Positions 24,999 to 32,747 of a DNA stretch of 64,000 bases are shown in pieces. The stretch lies in NCBI GenBank assembly GCA_017433825.1, contig JAFRGL010000025.1, forward strand, positions 124,001-188,000. The letters are read 5' to 3'. The translations under genes and the position numbers were made by a program. Numbering within the stretch: position 1 is the first letter of the stretch; each line of letters starts with the position of its first letter. Below the pieces are notes generated by a model. It did no database searches and was not told the origin of the DNA. It worked only from the letters and a program-made list of their open reading frames with translations. The stretch is from Eubacterium sp. Its GTDB lineage: Bacteria; Bacillota; Clostridia; Lachnospirales; Lachnospiraceae.

Positions 24999-25880
24999 TT
25001 ATATATTCGCACAGATGGTTTTCAGCGCGTCACGGAATCTGCCGCCGTTGAAATAATCGCCCATGTTGATCTTCAGGAACTTGCCGTTCCTGAACCTGAC
25101 CACCAGGAATTCTTTTTCAACAGACGCATCATCGATATCAGCATAGGAAACCTGCGCGGCCATGACTTCCTTTTTCGCGGCTTTTACGCCGGAATAAATC
25201 AGTCCGCCGATGGCTATCTGTTTCACCTGTTCCTTGGTTCCCGGGATGCCTACATAATAAAAGCCGTATTGTGTAACAACCAGGCCTGCACGTCCCAGGC
25301 CGAATTTGTTTTTGTTTTCGTCGAGATTCAGCGTAAGCATGCCGATAACATCGTCCCGGGAAGCTTTGCCCTGGCATATGAACTTTAACGTTCTTTCCAT
25401 CAGTTTATCGGAAATATACGGTTTGAAGGTTGCAATATATGCACCCGGATGTGCGTATTTGTTTTCGGTTTGTGAATTAATTAACGAAAACAGATTATCC
25501 TTCCAGAACTGCTCAAGATCAAAAGCTCCGCCGGTGGGCTGCCGTTCTTCAAAGGCTGTCCGGCTGAACTGTGCATCCGGCCGGTTATCCTGCGCAAACT
25601 GCCTCACGGGCTCCGGTTCCGGCGTAAACCGCCTTACAGGCTCCGGATCCGGCATTCTTACAGGTTCAGGTTCCGGGTGGAACTCTTCCGCAGCACTTTC
25701 CTGCTCAAATTCGCGTTCATATGAGTATGTATTTCCGTCCGTATAATCATATTCCGGCACATTTTCTTCAACAGCGGCTGCCGGAGCTGCACCAACCCCG
25801 CGTCTCTTTATAGGAGCTCCGCAATTGTAACAGAATTTCTCGTCGTCTTCTACTTTGGCACCACAATTGGGACAAAACAT
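24999..25880 (-). CDS. Zinc-ribbon protein with repeat linker and C-terminal PH-like domain
   Basis: 293 residues. Two CxxC pairs (CPNCG and CYNCG, residues 3-22) form an N-terminal zinc ribbon. A disordered acidic linker (about 40-110) carries three or so PEPVR repeats. The C-terminal region (about 165-293) is a mixed alpha/beta domain with YGFYYVGIPG and FLVVRFRNGKFLKI, similar to PH-like lipid or protein binding domains, but I cannot name the family. It is probably cytosolic, with no signal peptide or membrane helix. AGGAGG precedes the ATG. It is a single gene. Confidence 0.7.
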   Translation of the reverse strand: MFCPNCGAKVEDDEKFCYNCGAPIKRRGVGAAPAAAVEENVPEYDYTDGNTYSYEREFEQESAAEEFHPEPEPVRMPDPEPVRRFTPEPEPVRQFAQDNRPDAQFSRTAFEERQPTGGAFDLEQFWKDNLFSLINSQTENKYAHPGAYIATFKPYISDKLMERTLKFICQGKASRDDVIGMLTLNLDENKNKFGLGRAGLVVTQYGFYYVGIPGTKEQVKQIAIGGLIYSGVKAAKKEVMAAQVSYADIDDASVEKEFLVVRFRNGKFLKINMGDYFNGGRFRDALKTICANI

Positions 25881-26013
25881 GTTGAAATCCTCCTGGATAA
25901 TTCTTTAGATGAAGTATATCAGATTTCGCTATGGATTTCCATATGAAATAATGTTAATATCCATTAAGAAATACGTCTGATCAATCTTTCATTTTCATAT
26001 AAGGAGACCAAAA

Positions 26014-26238
26014 ATGAAGACTTACGAAATGGTATTTGAAGAAAAGCAGCCCACCTGCGGCGGCAAATCCCCCGTCAACACCAGCATCAGCATGGTCACC
26101 ATTGAAGATCCGCTGAAATATGTAAAGGCAAAGGAACCCGGTGCGGAATGCACCATGACTACGGAAGGCGATACCATCGTCATTGAAGTAAAACGTGTCC
26201 GGGATATGTGGGCAAGATACGAATTTACAGAGGATTAA
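26014..26238 (+). CDS. Small hypothetical protein
   Basis: 74 residues, acidic, soluble, with no recognised domain. It has a near-consensus AAGGAG site 8-10 bp before the ATG and its own terminator, both supporting a real gene. The sequence alternates short strands (YEMVFEEKQ, TIVIEVKRV), suggesting a small beta-rich fold. Function unknown. The 25881-26013 gap before it holds divergent start signals only. Confidence 0.7.
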   Translation: MKTYEMVFEEKQPTCGGKSPVNTSISMVTIEDPLKYVKAKEPGAECTMTTEGDTIVIEVKRVRDMWARYEFTED

Positions 26239-26246
26239 GGCAGTTT

Positions 26247-26280
26247 AAAGGCCCTCCCGATACCGGGAGAGCCTTTTTTA
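26247..26280. terminator. Terminator shared by converging genes
   Basis: Stem AAAGGC-C-CTCCCG / CGGGAG-A-GCCTTT (26247-26259 with 26264-26276) followed by T residues on the + strand. Confidence 0.85.
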
Positions 26281-26826
26281 CGGTTTCCAGTCCAGCATAT
26301 ATACGGCACCGTTGCGCTGCATATGCTTCCAGATATCTTTAACAGCCGTGCCTTCCAGCTGACTGATAAACGCGCAGTTCATCACGCCGTGCCCGGCTAT
26401 CAGCACGTTTTTGCCTTCTTTGACCAGAGGCGCCAGTATTTCCCGGATAAATTCCCCGGTCCGGGCAAATACTTCCTCAAAGGATTCACCACCTTCCGGG
26501 GTGCGGTAGTCTTCCGGATGTTCATAGAATCCGGTTTCCTTAAATTCTCCCATGGCCAGCTCGCCTTCATACACGCCGAAACACATTTCCCGCAGGCGGT
26601 CATCCGGTATAACCGGGATATTCCTGCCCTCCAGAAAAATTTCCGCCGTTTCCTTCGCCCGTACCAGCGGGGAACAGTAACAGATATCCACCGGCAGATC
26701 CGGATTTGCTTCGCGCGCTTTGACCGCGTCTTCTCTCCCGGCTTCATTTAACGGCACATCCACATCCCCCTGCATCAGCTGCCGTACATTCCAGTCTGTC
26801 TTTCCGTGTCTGATAACGTAAATCAT
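26278..26826 (-). CDS. Histidine phosphatase family protein
   Basis: 182 residues of the phosphoglycerate-mutase-like fold. The catalytic RHG motif is in VIRHGKTDWN (residues 4-13), followed by SPLVRAKETAEI and IAGHGVMNC with the second histidine. Small members of this branch act on varied phosphomonoesters, including alpha-ribazole phosphate and sugar phosphates; the substrate is not evident. It lies 54 bp upstream of the MFS gene on the same strand, downstream in transcription order. Confidence 0.88.
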   Translation of the reverse strand: MIYVIRHGKTDWNVRQLMQGDVDVPLNEAGREDAVKAREANPDLPVDICYCSPLVRAKETAEIFLEGRNIPVIPDDRLREMCFGVYEGELAMGEFKETGFYEHPEDYRTPEGGESFEEVFARTGEFIREILAPLVKEGKNVLIAGHGVMNCAFISQLEGTAVKDIWKHMQRNGAVYMLDWKP

Positions 26827-26880
26827 CCTTATTCACCTTTTCGGTCTGTTCATCATTTATTCTGTATAATTGCAGGAAAA

Positions 26881-28191
26881 TCAGCTTCCCTGTTCCTGTT
26901 CTTCACTCTCCGGCAGTTCTTCCGTATTGTAAATCTTCGCCACATGCTTTGCATTGCCGCCGATAACGAAAACCGCTGCGGCGGCATTCATCATCATGAA
27001 GAGGCAAAGCACCAGACGGACGTCCAGCACCAGGGTCAGGGCTCCTGCCAGCAGCTCTGAGAAGAAGCTGCCGGTGGTATTCAGCATGTTGAAGGTACCG
27101 TTGAACCTGCCTTTCCTCTCATCCGGAACATACCGCTGGGTGGCGGACACCCGGATTGTATAGCTGGTCACCCCGAGAATGCCGTTGAAGAAGCACATGA
27201 TCATCATCAGCGGGATATTGCCCACATACAGATAGAAGCCTTCCAGCAGGCAGGTGGCGATATATACGGTAAGGGCGATTTTGAACTTGTGCCGCGTCGG
27301 CAGCTTGATTCTGTACTGGATGATACCGCCGATAGCCCGTCCTACGATGGCCATGCCCCACACCAGCATATAAATGTATTCGCCGTTCGGATAAGCGCCG
27401 CGGAAATACGGCAGCGTGATGACCGTGGAAGCGCCCATGGCCAGCGCGGAAAAAGTAAAATAAACAACGATGGCCAGCAGGCCTTTCTCCGTCCACAGAT
27501 AACGGAAGCCTTCTTTGATGTCGGACAGAAATCTTCTGCTATAATGTATCTCTTCCGTTCCCTGTTCACTTCTCTTCTGCTTCTCTATGTATTTCTCATC
27601 ATTTTTAATCTGCGTCTCCATAACCGCAGCAATCAGGAAGCTCACCGCATTGATCCAGAAAATCGGTACGATGCCTATCAGATTGTACAGGAAAGCGGAT
27701 ACCGGCACCATAACCGTGGAAACCGTCTCCAGTATGCTTGCCACAGAATATGCCTTCTGGAAATTTCCTTCCGTAATAAGCAGCGGATAAAAGCTTTCAT
27801 AGGCTACCATATAAATGCTTTCAATGGATCCCAGAAGAAAGCACATCACGGCCATAATAATGAAATTGAACCAGCCGTTGCTGAGCATCACCGCCATTAG
27901 AACATAAATTCCCGCTGAAAGAAAGTCCAGCATATAAATGGCTTTTTTTCTGGAAAATCTGTCCAGTATAGCGCCGGAAACAATCGGCATGAAAATCTGC
28001 GGCAGTGTAAATACGGCAATGTAAATTGCGTAATACAGCGAAGACTGGGTGTAATCCAGTATCAGAAGGCTCATGGCAAAGCCTGCCAGGTAACTGCCCA
28101 GCATGGATACCACACTGCCCCAGGTTATTATCTTGAAATCCCTCGTCCAGAGGGTGTTTGTACTCTTTTGGGTTTGTTTCTTCGTGTTCAT
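26881..28191 (-). CDS. Major facilitator superfamily transporter
   Basis: 436 residues with 10-12 membrane helices; the loop motif DRFSRKKAIYMLD after helix 2 is the MFS motif A. The MFS_3/enterobactin-exporter-like branch seems closest. The ATG at 28191 is used because the longer reading from 28266 runs through the promoter. A palindrome covers its -10 element, so it is probably controlled by a repressor, perhaps the PadR protein encoded at 29680. Substrate unknown; drug or peptide export is an inference. Confidence 0.85.
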   Translation of the reverse strand: MNTKKQTQKSTNTLWTRDFKIITWGSVVSMLGSYLAGFAMSLLILDYTQSSLYYAIYIAVFTLPQIFMPIVSGAILDRFSRKKAIYMLDFLSAGIYVLMAVMLSNGWFNFIIMAVMCFLLGSIESIYMVAYESFYPLLITEGNFQKAYSVASILETVSTVMVPVSAFLYNLIGIVPIFWINAVSFLIAAVMETQIKNDEKYIEKQKRSEQGTEEIHYSRRFLSDIKEGFRYLWTEKGLLAIVVYFTFSALAMGASTVITLPYFRGAYPNGEYIYMLVWGMAIVGRAIGGIIQYRIKLPTRHKFKIALTVYIATCLLEGFYLYVGNIPLMMIMCFFNGILGVTSYTIRVSATQRYVPDERKGRFNGTFNMLNTTGSFFSELLAGALTLVLDVRLVLCLFMMMNAAAAVFVIGGNAKHVAKIYNTEELPESEEQEQGS

Positions 28192-28231
28192 AGCCTGTCT
28201 ATTGTGGCACAGATGACTCTGTATGTCAATG

Positions 28232-28268
28232 ATACTGTCAGTATAACACAAAAAGACAGAATGCACAA
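28232..28268 (-). promoter_or_regulatory. Promoter with overlapping palindromic operator for the MFS gene
   Basis: On the - strand TTGTGC (28263-28268), 17-bp spacer and TATACT (28240-28245), extended by TG. The palindrome ATACTG-T-CAGTAT (28232-28244) overlaps the -10, which is typical of repression. Confidence 0.55.
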
Positions 28269-28311
28269 AAAGCAGAAATAAAGATTGTTGATTATACCTT
28301 CTGCTCTCCTA

Positions 28312-28384
28312 TTGACAAGACTCATTAGAAGGATATATTGTAAAAATGTAATCAATATCGTATATCGATATCTAGTGTCGATAT
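28312..28384 (+). promoter_or_regulatory. Promoter and putative PadR operator of the first DUF2812 gene
   Basis: TTGACA (28312-28317), 16-bp spacer, TATATT (28334-28339). Downstream of the predicted start lie repeated ATATCG/CGATAT half sites: 28355-28360, the palindrome ATATCGATAT at 28362-28371, and CGATAT at 28379-28384. Placed between start site and ribosome site, they suggest an operator, likely for the PadR protein of the same operon. Confidence 0.6.
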
Positions 28385-28405
28385 TCAAAAAGGAGAGTAT
28401 CAGAC

Positions 28406-29677
28406 ATGAAATCCAGACATAAATATGTACCCCTTTATTTCAGTTATACCAGATGTGATGATTTTGCAGCATACCTGTCGGACATGGCTGCCAAGGGCTG
28501 GAAGCTGGTATCCTTAGGCGCTTTTATGCAATTCGAAGAAGCGGAACCCGGACATACTGTTTATGATGCGCAGGTTTTTATGAACAACCGGGAAAATGAC
28601 TTTGTTCCGACTCAGACTACTCTCGAATTTTCTGATTACTGTAAAGCAGCAGGCTGGGAAATGACGGACAGCTACAGGAAGTATGTCGTTTTCAGGGAAA
28701 TCAAAAGCAATGCCGTTCCGATTCTTTCGTCTGTCGAAAAAATAAATTCTGTTTTCCGCGCATCAGTAAGAATCGACCTGCGGATTTTTCTGATTATGGC
28801 CTTCTATGCCCTTTTATGGCTGGGCGTATTTATGAACACTCGTCCCGATATGTTTTTCTTCCACCCGATGTCTCCTGTTATTACCCTTGTGACATCTGTA
28901 GTTGCTGTCTGTTCCCTGATTCACATTATCTGGCTGATTCTTTGGCAGCGGACCAAAAAATCGCTTTTACAGGCTGGCGAAAACGTATATATTGGAAACA
29001 GGAATTTCAGGACAGGTACTTCAGTTTTAAGGTTTTTCATCCCTGTATTTCTGGCTGTTTTCTATCTGATGACCGGTAACCCGTCCGGGCCCTTCCTTGT
29101 TTTGCTTTTCGGAGAACTGGCAATTCTGGTTTTGATTATAATACGCAGGCCGGATGCAGGCGGTACTTTTCTGATATCTCTGATGGGAAATATCTGCATC
29201 TTCTTCCTTGCTGTTGTATTTCTTTTTGCAGGGGAAATTAACACTTCACAAAATAAGGCAGCTGACTATGACGTTCCGCTGAAGGCGGAAGACTTATATG
29301 AACCTGACGGAATACTGAAATCCGCCGAATTCTACCGAACTGAATCTCCCTTTGGCAGCAGAACGGAATACATTTCCGTTTATACAGATGCCAGAAACCA
29401 CTGGGATCAATATTTCCGGGTTGTTGTATACAGAAGCCCTTATTCTTTTGCGATTGACAAAGTATATGACCGTTTTACAAGGGATTCATCAAATCGTAAC
29501 GAAATCGAATATGCGCCGTCTGAACTCTGGGGAACAGACAGAATCCGGGTTTACGGCGATTCCCTTTCTTACGGGTATTATTTTATCGCATACCCGAATG
29601 CTCTTCTGGAAATGCAGATCGAAACAGAATTGGATGCGGACCAGATCCGCCTGATTCGACAGAGATTGGAACTTTAA
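28406..29677 (+). CDS. DUF2812 membrane protein (first copy)
   Basis: 423 residues. An N-terminal soluble DUF2812 domain (about 1-105) has YFSYTRCDDFAAYL, MAAKGWKL and FSDYCKAAGW. A middle region of four or five membrane helices (about 125-290) is followed by an extracytoplasmic C-terminal domain (about 295-423). DUF2812 proteins usually travel with PadR regulators, as here (next gene starts 2 bp downstream). Function is unknown. A paralogue lies at 31076-32293. AAAGGAGAG precedes the ATG. Confidence 0.82.
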   Translation: MKSRHKYVPLYFSYTRCDDFAAYLSDMAAKGWKLVSLGAFMQFEEAEPGHTVYDAQVFMNNRENDFVPTQTTLEFSDYCKAAGWEMTDSYRKYVVFREIKSNAVPILSSVEKINSVFRASVRIDLRIFLIMAFYALLWLGVFMNTRPDMFFFHPMSPVITLVTSVVAVCSLIHIIWLILWQRTKKSLLQAGENVYIGNRNFRTGTSVLRFFIPVFLAVFYLMTGNPSGPFLVLLFGELAILVLIIIRRPDAGGTFLISLMGNICIFFLAVVFLFAGEINTSQNKAADYDVPLKAEDLYEPDGILKSAEFYRTESPFGSRTEYISVYTDARNHWDQYFRVVVYRSPYSFAIDKVYDRFTRDSSNRNEIEYAPSELWGTDRIRVYGDSLSYGYYFIAYPNALLEMQIETELDADQIRLIRQRLEL

Positions 29678-29679
29678 TT

Positions 29680-29991
29680 ATGGCACGCGAACAGTTTCAG
29701 ACATTAACAGAACCGATGTTTTATATTCTTCTTGCACTTCGGGAGGAATGCTGCGGCGTGGATATCATGGAAAGAGTCACGCTCCTCTCCCACGGCCGGG
29801 TGCGGATCGGACCGGGAACTTTATATACCATGCTGCAGAAATTCGAGGCAAATAATGTCATCAGCCAGACACGGTTTTCCGGCCGCCAGAAATGGTATAT
29901 CGTCACAGAGACGGGCAGAAGAATGTTGGAAGAAGAAATCGACAGGCTGAAAACCATGCTGCTTGATGCCAATGCCTTCCGGGAGGTGTAA
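29680..29991 (+). CDS. PadR-family transcriptional regulator
   Basis: 103 residues. A winged-helix domain contains LTEPMFYILLALREE, the GPGTLYTMLQKFEANN recognition region and RQKWYIVTETGRRML, followed by a short dimerisation helix. PadR proteins are mostly repressors released by small ligands or stress. It immediately follows the DUF2812 gene, so it likely autoregulates this operon and perhaps the divergent MFS gene. Confidence 0.92.
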   Translation: MAREQFQTLTEPMFYILLALREECCGVDIMERVTLLSHGRVRIGPGTLYTMLQKFEANNVISQTRFSGRQKWYIVTETGRRMLEEEIDRLKTMLLDANAFREV

Positions 29992-29993
29992 AA

Positions 29994-30065
29994 ATGAAGC
30001 GATTAACCGCCCGAATAAACCAACTAAAAAGTCCATTCTTCCCGAAGCAGGAAGGATGGACATAA
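29994..30065 (+). CDS. Possible 23-residue peptide after padR
   Basis: An ATG at 29994 preceded by GGGAGGTG encodes a basic 23-residue peptide ending EGWT. The strong ribosome site and 2-bp gap from padR are the only support. The same bases form a 12-bp hairpin (30031-30042 with 30050-30061) without a T run. It may be a small peptide, the remnant of a lost downstream gene, or chance. Confidence 0.25.
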   Translation: MKRLTARINQLKSPFFPKQEGWT

Positions 30066-30146
30066 TACGACGAATCTGTGTGAATAACCGCTTTTATCTC
30101 ACTCTTCCGTCCTGTTTAAAGCTGACGGAAGAATGATATAATCAGA

Positions 30147-30959
30147 TTAGAATCTGACAGAGACTATGTAGTCCGTATTCTCCGGCAGAGAAATTCCGGG
30201 ATCGGCATCAAAGACTTCCGGCTTCAGGCCGGCTTCTTCCGCGCCTGAGACAAAATGGCACAGCCCGATGCCGACATCAATCCTCTGCAGGTCACCGCAG
30301 GCTTCGCTGACATAACCCTTGTCCTTCTTTTCGAAGAAATGATATATGCCGTCTTTGCGGACGATACGCCAGGGCTGCTTGTTTACAGCCGACGGGGCCC
30401 AGCGGACCATTTCCAGAAGGTCATACACCCGGTCATCTTTGGAAACCCTTATGGGATTGCCGAAGGTTTCATCAAAAAAGATTTCCTCCATGGGCATACG
30501 GCTGTCAGCCTTGACGCCTTTGCGCATCAGGCCTTCCCGCACGGATTTCTTTGCGGCCGGATAGCCGAGGGGCGTCATGCAGGGCATACGCTCTTCCGAT
30601 GTAATCCCGGCAGCTTTTTCAAAGGCATCCCGGTTCATGGTGCCGCCGATCCAGACCGTACCGATACCCAGCGACCAGGCATAAAGAACCAGTTTTTCGA
30701 AAGAATAACCGTAGGCTTCATCTGCTTTGGGAACCTTCGGTACGATTCCCGCGGCATACAGCTTCTCTCCCACCAGCACCGGGCTGGAAAGGCCGTGTTT
30801 TGCTCCTTCCAGCAGCCGGAAAGTCACCGGAACACCGAAGGGGTTGGGTATATTACTCATATACTCTTCTATCTTCTGTACATCTTCCGGCGTAAGTCCC
30901 TTGCCGTCATAAGTGCGGACACTTTTTCTCGTTAATATAAGTTCTTTTAAAGCAGCCAT
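30147..30959 (-). CDS. Nitroreductase family protein (TM1586 type)
   Basis: 270 residues made of two nitroreductase half-domains: SVRTYD at the start, then WAPSAVNKQPWRI in the second half, which binds FMN, and GDLQRIDVGIGLCHFV. This TM1586-like single-chain arrangement differs from the usual homodimeric enzymes. It likely uses FMN and NAD(P)H; the substrate is unknown. It is a single gene, divergent from the second DUF2812 gene. Confidence 0.87.
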   Translation of the reverse strand: MAALKELILTRKSVRTYDGKGLTPEDVQKIEEYMSNIPNPFGVPVTFRLLEGAKHGLSSPVLVGEKLYAAGIVPKVPKADEAYGYSFEKLVLYAWSLGIGTVWIGGTMNRDAFEKAAGITSEERMPCMTPLGYPAAKKSVREGLMRKGVKADSRMPMEEIFFDETFGNPIRVSKDDRVYDLLEMVRWAPSAVNKQPWRIVRKDGIYHFFEKKDKGYVSEACGDLQRIDVGIGLCHFVSGAEEAGLKPEVFDADPGISLPENTDYIVSVRF

Positions 30960-31075
30960 TTTTAATACCTCCTAACTGCTGCGTTGCCTGATTTAATTGT
31001 AACGGATTTGAAAGATAAGATCAATCGTTACCAAACATTTTCCGGAGGGTATGGCAAAAGGAAGGATATCTTCCC

Positions 31076-32293
31076 ATGAACGCAATAAGAAGAAAAATAA
31101 TACCTTTGTATTTCAGCTATACGCGCTGCGACGATTTTGCCGCCTATCTGTCACAGATGGCTGCAAAAGGATGGCAGTTGAAAAAGCTCGGCGCTTTTAT
31201 GGAATTCGAAGAATCCGAACCCGCGTATGAAACATATGATGTGCAGGTATTTCTGTCAAACGGCGACCTGGACTATATACCGAATCCTTACACGGACGAA
31301 TTTTCGGATTACTGTAAAAATGCAGGCTGGGAGCTTGTCGCCTATTACAAATACTATATTGTATTGAAACGACTGGAAGCAGATGCTGTTCCGATATTCA
31401 CACCGGCGGAACGAATCGCAAATGCATATGAGGGAGACCTGAGAAATCCGATTGTAAGAATATCGATAAGCATCGCCCTGGCAGCTGTGTGCCTTTTCAG
31501 ATTTCAGAATTACGGCCTGACTTCTCCTGTCGGTTTATATATTCTGTACTGTGTTTTTCATATCATTCTTCATGCCGGTACACTGATATATCTGAGCAGC
31601 TGGAAAAGCCGTAAATTCAGGGAACTTTCAGAAACCGGAAAGGTTTACTGCGGAAACGGTTCCGTTAAGCCGCTCTCTTTTATCGTCTATAATATTTTCC
31701 TGGGCGTGCTGATTGTTTTTGCTGTATTTGTTTTCGTGCAGAATTCTTCTGCAGGTTACCGGGAAGAGAAAAAAAGGCGGGCAGAAGAAGCAGAAGCCAT
31801 CGCCGGTATTGAACTTGACGAAATCAATATACAAACGGAAATCGAACCGAAGGGTGAACGAATCGACAACTCTTACTTTGAAGTGATCATTCCGGAAGGA
31901 TGGACTTACCAGGACTGGAGGAGAGGCCTCGAAAAAGGTTATGGACTGAGCTTTCAATGGGCAAATGCCACCCGAAATGAGGTGTACGGCTCCGGCCGGA
32001 ACGACACGCTTCCGCCGGAAGTTCATTTCAATTATCGTGACATAGATATACCGATGGCAGAAAGCCTGCGGATAAACGTCAATCCTATTGCGGAAGTCAG
32101 TATCACGGTTAACAGCAGATGCTGGACAGGCTTTCACGGATATTACAGTGACGGAGGCGGTTATACCTGCACTCTGGAAACGCCGGATGGCAGCCACATG
32201 CTTGAAATATGGCTTACAGGAAGCGATTCACTCATATTGGAGGATGAAGATTTTCTGACAATTCTGGCTGGTATGCATTATACCGGTGACTGA
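31076..32293 (+). CDS. DUF2812 membrane protein (second copy)
   Basis: 405 residues, paralogous to the protein at 28406. The first 110 residues are closely similar (YFSYTRCDDFAAYLSQMAAK, FSDYCKNAGWE), then only about three membrane helices, a charged segment (REEKKRRAEEAEA) and a different C-terminal extracytoplasmic domain. Unlike the first copy it has no PadR gene next to it. AAAAGGAAGG precedes the ATG. Function unknown. Confidence 0.8.
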   Translation: MNAIRRKIIPLYFSYTRCDDFAAYLSQMAAKGWQLKKLGAFMEFEESEPAYETYDVQVFLSNGDLDYIPNPYTDEFSDYCKNAGWELVAYYKYYIVLKRLEADAVPIFTPAERIANAYEGDLRNPIVRISISIALAAVCLFRFQNYGLTSPVGLYILYCVFHIILHAGTLIYLSSWKSRKFRELSETGKVYCGNGSVKPLSFIVYNIFLGVLIVFAVFVFVQNSSAGYREEKKRRAEEAEAIAGIELDEINIQTEIEPKGERIDNSYFEVIIPEGWTYQDWRRGLEKGYGLSFQWANATRNEVYGSGRNDTLPPEVHFNYRDIDIPMAESLRINVNPIAEVSITVNSRCWTGFHGYYSDGGGYTCTLETPDGSHMLEIWLTGSDSLILEDEDFLTILAGMHYTGD

Positions 32294-32305
32294 AAGGATG
32301 CTATC

Positions 32306-32662
32306 ATGAAGCGCGATCCGAAATGGGCGGAAATGGAAAAAGAAAGTGTTCTGAAGATGCTGAAGCGTAAGATTACCGGCTGGCTGGTATCCCTCCCGAT
32401 AGGGCTTGCTGCCGGAATACTGATAAGCGGACCGTTGTATACATATATCCAGTCAAGGAAAGGAGCCGGTCCGGCATCCGGCTTTCTGTACTGGATTAAC
32501 CCCATCAGCATCCTCATCATACTTGTGTGGGGATTCATCTGCGCCATTCAGGCGGACGATGTCCACAGTATGTATGTAAAAATCCGGGATGATATCCCGG
32601 AACCCAAAGGTGTTGACATTGACGACATCGAAGAGATGTTTCACGGGAAGCCCCGGGAGTGA
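32306..32662 (+). CDS. Small membrane protein of unknown function
   Basis: 118 residues with two membrane helices (about 25-47 and 66-86) and charged ends. GAAAGGAT precedes the ATG, and it lies 12 bp after the second DUF2812 gene, so it is probably co-transcribed. I recognise no family. Confidence 0.65.
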   Translation: MKRDPKWAEMEKESVLKMLKRKITGWLVSLPIGLAAGILISGPLYTYIQSRKGAGPASGFLYWINPISILIILVWGFICAIQADDVHSMYVKIRDDIPEPKGVDIDDIEEMFHGKPRE

Positions 32663-32692
32663 TATTATAAAATCAAACACAGCATAAAAGAC

Positions 32693-32732
32693 AGCTGCCC
32701 CCGCCGTCAGTAAACGGCAGGGGCAGCTTTTA
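32693..32732. terminator. Bidirectional terminator between converging genes
   Basis: A 14-15 bp stem AGCTGCCCC...GGGGCAGCT (32693-32707 with 32714-32728, one mismatch), followed by T residues on the + strand and by TCTTTTATG on the - strand. Confidence 0.9.
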
Positions 32733-32747
32733 ATATTCAATCCGTTT

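Noticed and set aside
31042..31075. Leader peptide starting at an ATG after GGAGGGT upstream of the second DUF2812 gene
   Set aside because: The ATG is only about 2 bp from the ribosome site, and the frame runs on inside the gene in another phase with rare codons.
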